Below are positions 25,475-37,496 of a stretch of DNA of 64,000 nucleotides, piece after piece. The stretch is from positions 124,001 to 188,000 of the forward strand of contig JAKNDB010000107.1 of NCBI GenBank assembly GCA_024305405.1. The letters run 5' to 3'. The first letter of the stretch is position 1; every line of letters starts with the position of its first letter. The notes under the pieces were generated by a model that saw nothing but the letters and a program-made list of their open reading frames with translations, did not search any database and was not told the DNA's origin. This DNA comes from Dirofilaria immitis (lineage: Eukaryota > Nematoda > Chromadorea > Rhabditida > Onchocercidae). Position numbers and translations under genes: made by a program.

Positions 25475-26356
25475 AAATGGAATGTAGAATATAATTATGA
25501 TGCATGCCTTGCATACCAATCTAATTTATTAGATAGGTAAAAAGTTTGCAGAAATGAATTTAATAAACTTATAAAATATTGGTAGACTATATTATGACCT
25601 TTATATAATTCCTCGAGACTATATTATAACCTTTCCGTATTCCTCGATAAAGTTGCTGCAAATATATTCTTAATAAGTTATTGAGGAAAAGTTCCACCAA
25701 AATAGTGTAGATTTTTTCGAATTAAAAATAATGAAACGAATATTATAGATGCTGTCAGTCCATCAAGTTCACAGCCGTAGAAATATTTCCGTAGTGATAA
25801 AAGACTCAGTCGAGAGTATAGGACAGAGAATGGAACTCAGATAAGGAATGGAATGTAGAATATAATTATGAAAGAAACTTTAAACATTAAGATCAGTAAT
25901 GGAGAAACGGTTAGAAGAATCAGTGCGACACCGCAGATGTTATAAAAATTAGTATCAAGGAGAAAAGGAGCAAATATCAAGATTGGCGCATACAGAAACA
26001 TTATCTATCGTATAGTGGATTCATTACAACGATGAATCCAAGATATATGATGGGAAACAAATAAATATGCAACGATTTAGCGATCGGTACAATTTGTCTA
26101 ATGAAAATATAAATTGGCCAAGCTGGATGCCACCCAAAAAGCATCACTATGAAAAAAATCCAATATTGTGATGGAAAATGATGATAAACAAAAGCAGAAA
26201 AATCGCAGAAAATCACAGGAATTTATATTCTACAAGGCTATTGCAAAACAAAAACAACCTTTCTGGTCTAGTTTTATAGGTTGGACAGGTGATTTAGATG
26301 CTTATGATGAAGTACCATCTCTATCATGGTTTCTAAAGATTTTCTACAGTAATTGA
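25475..26356 (+). CDS. Trp/Asn-rich coding patches, gene or decaying copy
   Basis: Several exon-like frames follow each other but do not join cleanly. At 25475-25538 an acceptor (CTGATAG) opens KWNVEYNYDACLAYQSNLLD with donor AG|GTAAAA. Near 25824 another acceptor opens DREWNSDKEWNVEYNYERNF and then a stop; the two share a 25-bp identical stretch, suggesting an exon duplication. At 26017-26160 a frame reads IHYNDESKIYDGKQ, then INMQRFSDRYNLSNENINWP and MPPKKHHYEKNPIL, ending in TGA. Overlapping it in another frame, 26168-26356 reads MMENDDKQKQKNRRKSQEF and continues to QPFWSSFIGWTGDLDAYDE. The change of frame at about 26160 suggests a one-base error or decay. Composition (W, N, Y, K) recalls the Gly/Trp-rich gene upstream. 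The minus strand also has a hydrophobic frame here with a good acceptor (TTTCATAG near 26150). Confidence 0.35.
25476..25871. repeat. 25-bp direct repeat, two copies
   Basis: An identical 25-bp stretch beginning aatggaatgtagaatataat occurs at 25476-25500 and 25847-25871. Confidence 0.9.
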
Positions 26357-27762
26357 TTGCTAAAATCAATTAGAATTGATTGCTCTATATCTGATCCAAA
26401 AATTATCTAAACAATTTTTATCCTAAATATTTGGTATGTTAATTTGTAATTAATTTCATTTTTTCGGCTTAATCATAAATTAATTCATATTTATTCTATT
26501 ATTTCTAATATTCTTTTCCGTAGATGAAATGATATAAATTCAATTTAATATATAAATGAATCCGATCTAATTCTATCAAAGTTATTCAACGTTTTGCTCG
26601 ACGTTTTGTCTCTTGAAAATATGTATATGAATTATACATATATATATATATATATATATATTGATTCTGTTGCTAATTTTATGATTGATTTATTATGAGT
26701 GAAATTCCATTTTCATTAATAAAAATTATGAAAATTCGCTCGAGCTTTCCTCAATGTTTCCGAATTCATTTGCGTTACCACGCTAAACGCCATATCCTCT
26801 GCAAAAATTCTCACGATGAGCATTTATCTCCGTGTCCAAATATGGGAATATTAATTCGTTTCCCTTTCAATTCTATCAAATGGATTACATCTCCATTCCT
26901 CTCTATCTTTGTTGAAATTACAACATTGTTAAAATTAAGATGCCTTAACTTAATGAAATAAAAAGGCTGTGCAGAAGAAATACTTCAAAGATACGCACGC
27001 ATTGCTGATAATTGTAATGGAAACAAGACAAGATCAATAATTTAATAAATTTAATATACAGGTAAGAATATAATATAATAGTTTATCATAATTGAATATT
27101 TGTCATCATCCTATATCCTATGCTTAATTAAATATTTAGCATTTAGTTAATACACTGTATACTGTATACTTGTTAATTAGGTATCATTACATATATTAAA
27201 TTATAAATAACAGCCCTTATCGGGCTTTCAAACTTCAATCTCTGCCATTGACTTTAATTCTCGATAGAAAGATCAATCAAAATCAATTTAAAAAAAATTT
27301 TATTTTTTTCTTCAATCAATTTGTCGTATAGTAGAATTGTTTTGTTGCGATAAAGAATGAAATGATAAATTTTTTTCATTTCTCATTTCTAAATTATTGA
27401 TTAGTATATTTTAGTTGATCTTTTAGAAGTTAATTGTTGAACAATTCTGTGTTACGCTATGATACATGCGGTAAACAGAAATGATTGATAAACGATGATA
27501 AAAAAAAAAAATTATCGATAACAGAGAGTAACGAGAGCAAAGAATATTTTTATACAATGAAAAGATGGAAATTGAGGAAATGATAAATGTACTCATTCAT
27601 TTGTTTATATACCTTTTTTATTATGAGAAATATAATTTTTAGAATAGCAAAAAAGAGAGAAAGAATTATTATTGATTATTGATAATAACTTTTGCTTTTG
27701 TTATATGAAATTTCGATATTTTACAGCAATTAACAATTATATTTTGTTCATAGAAATGAGAT
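26357..27762. other. AT-rich intergenic stretch
   Basis: An 88-codon frame at 26695-26961 (+) has slightly higher G+C but no splice context or recognisable product. (TA)n at 26635-26661. Confidence 0.5.
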
Positions 27763-28137
27763 GTTTAATTCGTCGAGATTTCAGTGTATTTAATTCGTCG
27801 AGATTTCAGTGTATTTAATTCGTCGAGATTTCAGTGTATTTAATTCGTCGTGATTTCAGTATGTTTAATTCGTCGAAATTTCAGTATGTTTAATTCGTCG
27901 AGATTTCAGTGTATTTAATTCGTCGTGATTTCAGTATGTTTAATTCGTCGAAATTCCATTATCTTTAATTCGTCGAAATTTCAGTATGTTTAATTCGTCG
28001 AGATTTCAGTGTATTTAATTCGTCGTGATTTCAGTATGTTTAATTCGTCGAAATTCCATTATGTTTAATTCGTCGAGATTTCAGTGTATTTAATTCGTCG
28101 AGATTTCAGTATCTTTAATTTGTCGAGATTTTGCTAT
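27763..28137. repeat. 25-bp tandem repeat, about 15 copies
   Basis: Unit tttaattcgtcgagatttca plus gtgta. The word ttaattcgtcg recurs at 27765, 27790 and 27815, a period of 25. Variants alternate between cgagattt, cgtgattt and cgaaattt, and some copies carry ccattat, a higher-order pattern. Confidence 0.95.
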
Positions 28138-28944
28138 TTGTTCATATTCATATGAGATTATCATAAATAAATAATTTTATTAAAACTTTTAATCCAAATT
28201 TATAAATCTGAACAAATTATTAACATTTTACTTTATCCGATCGCATACATTAAAAGTTTTTGATAGATTGATTTAAAATTTCTGCAATTTTTTTTAAACA
28301 ATTTCGTTGAGAATTTTTTTCCCTAAAATGAATTATTTGAATGAGATCAAACTAAGGTTATATAATAATATTATATTCCGTAATAATATTCCCTCTGCAA
28401 AATTCTCGAATAAAAATAAAAAAATTTACAAGATGTTATTTTCATCTAAGAATAAATAAAAATTCAGTGCAATATAATATCTTATGATTGAAATAAAAAT
28501 AAACATCGAATACTTCTATGAATTCGTAGAATTGTTCGTATCATATAAATAATTTTATCGAACACACCATGAATGCATTGGATCAGATCACATTTCATGA
28601 CTTTCCCAATCATTTGAGCAATCAAAATAAACAGAAACTTTTTACTTATCCTCTTTTATGATTTATTGATTTAAATGATAATGATTATCAATTGCTTCCA
28701 TTTCATTTCATTTACGTTATATAATAAATGGCTACATGTTTATCACTTTATATTGCAAGAATCGCATGATATTATCAGCTATCATTGAATTCTTCAGTTT
28801 CGATTAGCTAAAGATTTATTTGTTCTTTGTTTTTATTAAAAATAACTTCTACTTCTTTTCAGCCAAAAATAAGAAAACATCAAAATTGAATAATTTAATT
28901 TTCAATTATTATTTGGGAAAATTCTTTTCATTCACATCATTAGT

Positions 28945-29009
28945 AAAGAGAGAGAGAGACGAAAATTCGTATTCAGAATTTGCATAATTTCTTTATTCAT
29001 ATCATGAGT

Positions 29010-29041
<32 letters not shown>
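28945..29041. repeat. GA microsatellites within a short duplication
   Basis: Two (ag)n runs at about 28948-28961 and 29011-29041, each embedded in the shared context tagtaaagagagagaga and gacgaaaat-tgtattcagaatttg. Confidence 0.85.
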
Positions 29042-29043
<2 letters not shown>

Positions 29044-29149
29044 AAGACGAAAATTTGTATTCAGAATTTGAATCAATGCCTTAAATTTTATGAAAAGCGA
29101 ATCCTTTTATAACAATATTTTACAAAATTATTTTAATTTTAATTAATGA

Positions 29150-29640
29150 CAAACCTTTCTGAAACAACAAGTTATTATTATTATTATTATTATTTAACTA
29201 CGATTAACGATTGATATTTCAACATAGTAATATCATATTAAAATAATATCAAACTAATCAAGATAATGAAAATATCGAATATATCGTAATCAAATTATAG
29301 TAATTTAAATCGTATCTTGAAAATCAACATGAAAAAGCTATGAAGAAGTATTATTATATTGCATCAAATAGCATAAACAAGACGAAGATAAACATTGAAT
29401 AAAATGCAAACTTTAATAATACCAACTTTTTTTTTTTATCATTTGTTTATTGCCAACAAATTTATTTATTCTATTCTTTGATGATCAATTAAGTTTCTAA
29501 TAAGCTATCAAGTTTATTAGAAAATAAATAAACAATTTTATCAATTATAAAAGATAATGAAAATTCAATAAACTTTCACAATTCATTAATTTAATCGATT
29601 AATTTGTAAGTTTATAAGATAAAAAGTAAACAAATGAAGA
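29150..29640. repeat. Dispersed repeat, copy 1 (about 490 bp)
   Basis: Begins ctttctgaaacaacaagtta and ends near agtaaacaaatgaa. It is nearly the same as 41276-41765 in the same orientation, with scattered substitutions and homopolymer-length differences. No long open frame or clear terminal inverted repeats were seen. Confidence 0.9.
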
Positions 29641-29709
29641 ATTTATTCAAAATTTTAATTTAGAAATTAAAACAAAATTTGTTGCAATGTATAATAGGAT
29701 TGCAATGAG

Positions 29710-29842
29710 TATCACTAGATCTATCAATACGTATACATTTGCGACCGACTACAGACGACTGATCCATTGATACATATACCATTTGCGATCGATTACAAGA
29801 TAGATCCATTGATACATAACATTTGCGACCGACTACAGCGAC
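29710..29842. repeat. About 50-bp tandem repeat, three degenerate copies
   Basis: Copies share gatccattgatacata and catttgcgaccgactacaga with small changes. Confidence 0.85.
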
Positions 29843-31303
29843 TATTATTATAAGTGAATTTAATCTTTTATCATACTTTGTAAAAATTTTTATACTTAAA
29901 ATTTCACTTACTTATACAAAAAATAATATAATTACTATTTTATTAAGTAATACAGATAGTTAAATTAATTAAGAGAAATGTTAATTTTTTAGATGATTCC
30001 TCGAGTAATGTGTAACATTTGCTTGAATTTTTCTATGATAACTTATCATTTATCATTTGTCTATTGAGATGATAGGATTGAATTTTTACAATTATATTTT
30101 AAAAAATCGAAGAAATACATTAATTGTAACAATTGATTTTGCTTAAATATAAGATAGGTTAACTGTTTATAATATTCATGAAAAATATTATATCATTGTT
30201 GCGATGACTTCTGCGACAATTATGTTTAATATAATGATTAACAATAGTAGCATTATTATCATCATTCTCCTTTTATCACTTTTAAACTTTTATTTATTAT
30301 TTAATTTTATTAATTTCTTGAATATAAATATGTAGAATTGAATTCAACGGTGATTAATGGTAATCGAATGATAATAAAAATGACAGAAACAAATATATTT
30401 TTAATAAAGTTGTTCGGATAGGTCAAAATGGATATATTAGAAAAAAAGTTAAGAGAATTTTGAAGTAAAATAAATAATGCGGATTATTTGTAATTTCTAA
30501 AAATTTGAAGATCCAAAGAAAGAATTATTGATTTGATAGCTAAAATGGGAGTGAATAAAGGAGAGAATCTCGAGATTGAAGAGAGAAAAACAAAAAGATA
30601 GGTATGATCTTGAGTTAAGTTAATTACACGTAAATAAGTTTAATAACACGTGGTGTAACTCATTATCCCTTCAGAATCCCTCCAAAGCTATCATAATATT
30701 GAGCAAAAAAATACCTTAATGAAATTCATTCTTTTAAAATAATTTGAAATAGACGCAAAAATTTCAATGACGATGTCTTTTAAAAATTATGGTTAAGCTA
30801 ATAATATTCTAATCAAATGGATAGTATTAACAATTAGAGTATTGATATCTTAAGCAAAATTCTCGAGAATCAACAATTCTCGAACATCAAAGATCACATT
30901 GTACTGATTTAAGCATGAATTATGGGAAAAATATAAGAAGAATGTTGTGTATATTTGTTAGGGAAGAAGAAAAAATCAATTTTAAAATGAAATATCTTAA
31001 CAAATTGATAATCATTTGATGGGAATAGATTGCGACTATCAAATAGTTATGATAATTGAAATAATGATAACAAAAACAACTTAGATACCTTTCTTCTTGA
31101 CATCGCAATCTCAATCTCGACATGGCAAATCTAATCTCTTATTCATTGGCTGTATCAGAGATTGAAGGAGTTGTTAAAGAATGCTTAAAAAATAAGACGA
31201 AAATAAATAGAAGAGAAATGCCTGAAACTACGCAATATCCGAATTATCGAATCGCATGCTTAATTACCGTGCGATCCAAATTTTCAATTATGCTTTCATT
31301 TGG
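29843..31303. other. Intergenic stretch before CHCHD4
   Basis: No gene assigned. A 121-codon plus-strand frame starts at 31122 (MANLISYSLAVSEIEGVVKE) and overlaps CHCHD4 exon 1 in another frame; a short minus-strand frame with a GTATCT donor starts at 31123. Both may be chance. Confidence 0.45.
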
Positions 31304-32646
31304 ATGCGATTTTTGCATTGCGAGCCAGATGGATCGATTGAAGTCGTTGGGGAATCTGCTTTTGGGGTGTCATGGAAGTCGTGGGGAATGGATAACGATG
31401 CGGATGGAGAAGATGTGGTATGTCTTTGAAATTTCCATCAACCTTTCATTTCATTACAGACTGATTTTTTCCTTAAAGAATTTTTAGTGCGGGATTTTAC
31501 ATGACAAATTAGTTATGATTTAATTTATTAACTGAAGAAAGTAAACAAATGATTGTTCATCAAAGAATTCGAGGATTCTTAGGAATTTTGAAGATTTGTG
31601 ATTTAAACTGATATCATTTTCGATTCTTATTGGAATTTCCTTCATTACATTCAAAGCTCAGTTTTCATTCAAAACTTTATAATTCGTCTATTATACTTTA
31701 TTCAGAGTTGCATTTCTGAATAATCATTCATCTCTCCTTTTTGATATGCATCTTTCGCTTTCTATTTTCCTTAATCCAATTTACTTTCCAGCATATAACT
31801 GTCAACATTATGAGTAGAACTTACCAAGCGGTAGTGTTGATCCTAACATAGCAAAATATATATGTTGAAGTAAGAATGCGTTTTATCAATTAATGACAGA
31901 AGTACATGTTATCCACTGTTTAGATTCATAGAATAACGCAAGAGGAATACGATGAACCAATCCGGGATGCATACGTGGAGTCACTGGCACATATGTCATA
32001 TGCAGAACTCGATGATAAATACAATCCAGGTATTCAGGTTGGAGTTTGGACTTTCAGTCTCCGCAACTCAGAAAGTTGCTGCAGGCGTTATCCGTGCAAC
32101 CAAAAATACCTGATTTATTTTCCCGGAAATTACAAGAAACTTTTTGTAGAATTTAGAAAGATGTAATGATATTTGTATGAGTATTACAGTGTAGAAATAA
32201 TGTCTTTTTATTCAGGTCCGACATTACCAGATGGAAGTGTGAACTTTGAGTGTCATTGTGTTGGACATTTAGTCGCGAGTCCATGCGGGTATGAATTTCG
32301 TGAAGCAATGAAGTGCCAGAAAAGTGCTGGAGAAGCAGCATTAGATGAAGGAGCTTGTGCGACAGAGTTCATGAATTTTATGAGATGTGTCATTCGAACG
32401 GAATGTTTCAAAAGTAAATTTATCGTCTTGAATCTTATAATTCCGTATTTCTTGAACACAGAAATATTATCCGTGAAAGTATATTTTATCTTTCTCGGAT
32501 ATCTATTGATTATAATGAATGTCACTAGGGAAAAGAATTTTTCTTAGAGGATTTGATTTGCAGGTAAACGTGATCTTAATGATGAAGAGGGAGAAAGACT
32601 GGAAAATGTTGAATTGAAAGATTCGGTGAATTCTGATGAAATATAA
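31304..32646 (+). CDS. CHCHD4: CHCHD4/Mia40, mitochondrial disulfide-relay oxidoreductase
   Basis: Mia40/CHCHD4 oxidises cysteine-rich proteins as they enter the mitochondrial intermembrane space. Exons 31304-31417, 31924-32029, 32216-32413 and 32564-32646 join in phase (166 residues; human CHCHD4 is about 142). Starting near residue 75, the core reads LPDGSVNFECHCVGHLVASP, then CGYEFREAMKC (a CX9C), a 13-residue spacer, and CATEFMNFMRC (second CX9C). The spacing between the redox pair and the first CX9C, 8 residues, equals the human one. The tail is acidic, ending SVNSDEI, as in other family members. The N-terminal 70 residues are not conserved and there is no strong targeting sequence, as in animal Mia40. 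The odd point is the redox motif: the family has Cys-Pro-Cys, whereas here it is Cys-His-Cys. The start ATG is the first that fits the frame, but an upstream exon cannot be excluded. Confidence 0.88.
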
Positions 32647-35600
32647 AGTAACTCATAGTGATATCTAATTTCACATCCTTAGTTTTCTCATTGTTTTAAA
32701 GATTTGAACTTTAAATATGTTTGCAATTTCCACTGCATTTGCCTTCATTGATACTTTATTTTTGTAATTTTTCGTATTGTTCGTCTTTTATTTTAATTTT
32801 TCAAATTTTTCGAACATTTTATAGGAGTAGTAGTTTCAGGGCTTTATTTGTTCATCATGTACTACGGATTTTCCCAAATGTTTGATGATTTTGAAGACTC
32901 CGTAGAGATTTATATAAACAAGAATTCATATTTCTTGTAACAGATGGTGTTTAAGTAATAAGTGAAACTGGATCGACAGAAGTTTAAGTTTGTCCGAGTT
33001 GTTAATAATGAATTTCTTAATTTGAGCAAAGATTTTTTTGGCTAATCTTCAATAGCATATATTAGTTTTTGAAGTACTTTCTGAACACAGCACACACTTC
33101 TGCTCGTTTCAGTATTCTTTTTGTTCGAGTCAAATAACTAGAGGAAAGACAATTTAGAGAAAGAAAGTTTTTATCTCTTCTATATGATTATTAAAAGCGG
33201 TTTTTCTTTTTGATGTTGTTTCTGATTAATGTTTATCAGTAAATGGAAGAGAAGTTTAATTCAGTTAATTTCTTATAATTGTTCTAAATCTTGTGCTATG
33301 CAATATTTTTATGACAAATAAAATGCAAATATTTGCAGTAAAAGTGTATTTTTATGCAAAACGTGATCGGAAGAGGTCCTTTCGACTATTTTCTAATAAA
33401 GGTTATTTGGAGCTATGCGAAAGGTCGATTGCGTAATATGCATTTGCATTTGAACGCAAAAGCTTGCTTATGCAAATATTGACGATGGATGGATGGATGG
33501 ATGAATGGATGGGTGAAGAAAAGCAAAAATGTTAGTTGGGAATGACAGTTTTCAGAATAATGAAAGAATGAACGCTATTCACGCTTTCATACTACTATGG
33601 GTTTAATTGAGGTCAGATACTCTCAACAGTCAGCTAACCTTAAATATTTTAGAAAACTATCATCGAATCTTAATTATTATATTTTCTATATTGATCCAAA
33701 TCATTTCCAATCATTTTGGACTGAATTGAAGTGAAAGAAATTAAAATTGAATGAACTGAATTAGAGCAGTCAAAATTGAAATGATTTAGATTTCCAAATA
33801 GGACAAAATGAAAAGTAATATGAATAAATTTGTCGCTATGAAGTAGAATTTGAAGGAATATCAGTGGATTAAGAATGGCAATGTAGAGATGTTGCAGAAT
33901 ATGGAATTCTGTGAAATTCAAGTAAGCCAAGCAGAATTCTTCATGTGCTGATGATGAATTAAAAATGATGATTGCAGCGATGTTATGATTTTTTTTTTTC
34001 GAAAACGATTAGTGACAACAATTATTGATTATGGACTCATATTTGTTATCATTAACAGTGATAATAATTGGATGAAAGCAGTTTATGTTTGATAATATAG
34101 ACAATGCTCTTAATTGCTTGAATCAAAATTATCTTATTACTGATCGAAGTTTTGCATTTAAACGAAACAAATTTTTTGAACAATGCGTTTGACTTTTTTC
34201 AATAAAACGATACATAAATTCTTTGTATGTGTATGTATAAACAAAAAAAAAAACTTAACGATTAAAGTATATGAAATAGTGATATGATATCATCTCGATC
34301 GTATCATTCTTTATCATATATTAGTATGCTCGATTTTTAACGATATTTGTATGCTCGAGATTTGATGAAAGAAAAGAAATATCAATTCTTTTTTTTTTTT
34401 TTTTAATAGAAGAGCGGAAGGAAGCGTATGTGCACTTAATGTTGTGACCTTTTATTTTAAGAAGACTTATCGGATCTTGAAATATTCATGCCGATACAGT
34501 TCTTCATGTTATTGCATATATGGATATTCATATTTTAAGTGTACGGATTAGCATAGCATTTGTTATCATATATCAACGAAGAAAAAAATTATAGGATAGG
34601 CTATATGAAAATGATCCCTTTGATCTCTTCTTTATCATTGCGTTATCATTATCATTATCATTTTATTCTCTTCTCTTGGTCGCTCCATCCATCTCCATAT
34701 ATATATATATATCTTTAAACTTAGATTATCAAATTGATATTTTCTCTTTTTCTATTTATTTTTATTTTATCACAATTTCAAAAAATTTAGAATTGTGGAT
34801 ATGAAATCATTCTTAATAAATAAATATATGTTAAGATTAAAAAAAAAACTAAATTTAATTCTTTTATTAATTACTTTATCCATCTTTATAGATATCTTTA
34901 AAGCTTATGGATAATAATATCATCTTGACTGTATCATTCTTTATCATATCATGCGTTATCATAAGATTGTTAATAATATGAAATAAGCCAAATATAGCTT
35001 GAAAAAGGAAAAGCATATGATAAAGATTGTTAAATGCTTTCTTATCGCATATGATATGATATAGAAGCGAATTTTAATATTTAAAAAAATAAAATTGCTA
35101 TAAGATTACAGGAATATAACGAATGAATAAAATAATTTAAAATAAAATTACAATTCATACATATATATATATATCTTTATAATGATATGATAGTGAAAGT
35201 AAACGGTGATTGAAATGAAATAATGATGCTAAATAATAATCGTAGGAATTAATCCAAATTCGTATTGTTCAATAAAGCAATTGTAATTTTATAAGTAATC
35301 AAAACTGATTGATAATGATAAATGATAGTCTAAGGCAAAGTGTTATGTTAATATAATAGAGATATCATTATTTATTACATGTATTTCTAAATCTCGACTT
35401 CCTCTTCAATTTAGCATATCATGATAAGAAATGAATTAAGATATTGTCAAATTTCATGATATATTTTTATAAGCCATTTTATTAACGTATTGTATTGAAT
35501 CATTTTAACTCGTAACAATTATTGATAAAGTTTCTCGTTAAAGATGACATCTCGAATTTTGCATCTTTTTTTTTTTATTTTTAACTTTATGAAATATAAT

Positions 35601-35846
35601 ATCAAAGAAGTGAATGATCCGAATTAGTATCAGATTCAATAAAACCTTAAATGAAATTATTATCTCAAAAATAAGCATTTTTACTAAATGCTGCGATGAT
35701 AAATAAATAGTAAATACCTGTTCACCTTAATCAAAGATAAGCTGCAAAAAGATATTTGGGACAAGAGGAAGGGGAAAGGTGTACAAGGAGTTAGTTAGGG
35801 ATAAATTCCGGTTCAACAATAATTAATTGATAGATGCAGGTATCCT
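32647..35846. other. AT-rich intergenic stretch
   Basis: No gene seen. Possible polyadenylation word aataaa at about 33316 downstream of CHCHD4. Short ggat tandem run at 33485-33515. Confidence 0.55.
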
Positions 35847-36810
35847 TTACAAGAAATTTAGTGAGTGATATACCCACCTCCTATTGTGTTGAATTACGAC
35901 AGTGGGTACTGATTCTGACGAGTACCATTTGTCGGTGTCCTCTTTAATTTTACTATCAAAGCGCTCTAAATTATACCGTAATTTAATAGGTTGCTGATGA
36001 TATAAATGCTAAGATTCTGAATTGAAAATGATTCTTAATTGGAAATGATTCTGAATGAAAATGATTCTATCGATATGAAATCATTGCTTGAAATTCAAAA
36101 ATTATTTTCAAGTGATACTTTGAAATTGAAAATGCAAAGAAACATACGGTACAAGTAAATTATAGAAATATAATGAAATTCAGTAATATTCATTCCTAAA
36201 CTTTCACTTTCTATCGTACATCATACAACTTCTATCATTCCTATGCTATCGAATATTTATCACATTTCAAATTAGGAAGAATTCTTAGACAACAATTCTT
36301 CAAACTTTTTTCAATCTGAAAATTTAAAAAAAAAACTTAATGAGTTGTTAAAAAGAATCTTATCAAATTGATTTAATTGGTGTGATAAGAAAACTGATAA
36401 ATAGCTTAATTAAAAGAATAGAACAGATAAGTAGAGATTAGTTTTGATTTACTACTAATTTAATTAATAAATATCTTTAATTTTAATTCTATTTATTAGT
36501 TACCTGCATTTTTATTTACCTTTGAATGATACTATCATTTTTTGAAATTTTAAAAAACTTTGCTTATATTTTATCAATTCTTATCAATGATGATGTATAA
36601 TACAAGCATTACTTTTGTGTTAGCATAAATCACGTGGAAATATGAGAACATGAATGGAAAAGGTGTCCTGAAGTAGGACAAAAGTGTAAAGAAGTGCTTT
36701 TTAGTATCACCTGTTCTTCGTATATACACTTCTATGCTTGGCTTATTTGCTTCAGATAAAAGATCTTTAATTTCGGTAGAATATTCCAATAGATCTGTTT
36801 TTGGTACCAT
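35847..36810 (-). CDS. Small conserved-looking protein, function unknown
   Basis: Two exons in phase: 36810-36711 (donor ACAG|GTGATA) and 35965-35847 (acceptor AATTTAG), 72 residues. The sequence starts MVPKTDLLEYSTEIKDLLSE, continues ANKPSIEVYIRRT and, after the splice, ERFDSKIKEDTDKWYSSES, ending WVYHSLNFL. It is charged and soluble with no signal or membrane segment. Codon use and composition look coding. Its ATG is 21 bp from the ATG of the divergent gene on the other strand. I do not recognise the family. Confidence 0.5.
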
Positions 36811-36831
36811 ATTTTTTATTTATCTTACCTT

Positions 36832-37496
36832 ATGTCGGCAACTTTTTCCTTACGTACTTCTTGTATGTTGAAGTGTTTTCCGTTGCACCACAACCAGTTT
36901 GACCTTGCCAATTTCAAGTACCTTACAGGTAAATCAAATAAGTATTCTTTTTAACCGCTTCTTTCTTCCTTTTTTTTGTTTAAATATGCAAAAAAAAAAA
37001 TGTTAAAACAACGACTTTTTCAATTTTCTTTTCATCTTTTGTTCAATTTCAAATTTATTCCTCGAGAATGCTACTTTGTGGAAAGGATTGATCATCATTT
37101 TCCTCGAGAATGCTAATTTGTAGAAAGGATCGATAATCATTTAATACTTCGTCGAGAATGCTAGTTTATAGAAAAGAACGATAATCATTTAATACTTCGT
37201 CGAGAATGCTAATTTATAGAAAAGGATCGATCAACATTTAATATTTATTTATAACATAATTCTATGAAAAATTTATTTGAATAATTAAAAAGTTTTATAA
37301 AAATATAACAAATATTATTAAACTAACATAAAGTTAGATAAAACTTTTCGATTTTTATTCCAAATAAAATTTTCAAAAATTTGGCTAAAAAATTGAAAAG
37401 AAAAATATATGCTAACCTTCTTCAGGCGGATTTTTTTTTGAGCATTTTATTTGGATAAAAATAATTCGTTCAATTGCTTTTACTACTATGAATTAG
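36832..37496 (+). CDS. Micro-protein with mitochondrial-type N-terminus
   Basis: Two exons in phase: 36832-36928 (donor ACAG|GTAAAT) and 37426-37496 (acceptor TTCTTCAG), 55 residues. The N-terminus MSATFSLRTSCMLKCFPLHH is rich in Ser, Arg, Lys and hydrophobic residues with no acidic residue, the kind of sequence that targets mitochondria. The second exon contains a hydrophobic stretch, FFFEHFIWIKIIRSIAF. A nine-T run opens this exon, so its frame depends on that count. A minus-strand frame also covers the first exon, which lowers certainty. Confidence 0.45.
37056..37236. repeat. About 50-bp tandem repeat, four copies
   Basis: Copies contain ctcgagaatgct or cgtcgagaatgct, a stretch like aatttatagaaaagg, and gatcgataatcatttaatac. 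The array is in the intron of the micro-protein gene. Confidence 0.9.

Noticed and set aside
26695..26961. 88-codon plus-strand frame
   Set aside because: Length is within chance for the whole window, no splice context and no recognisable product.
31122..31487. 121-codon plus-strand frame starting MANLISYSL
   Set aside because: It overlaps CHCHD4 exon 1 in another frame. CHCHD4 has in-phase exons and family motifs; this frame has neither.
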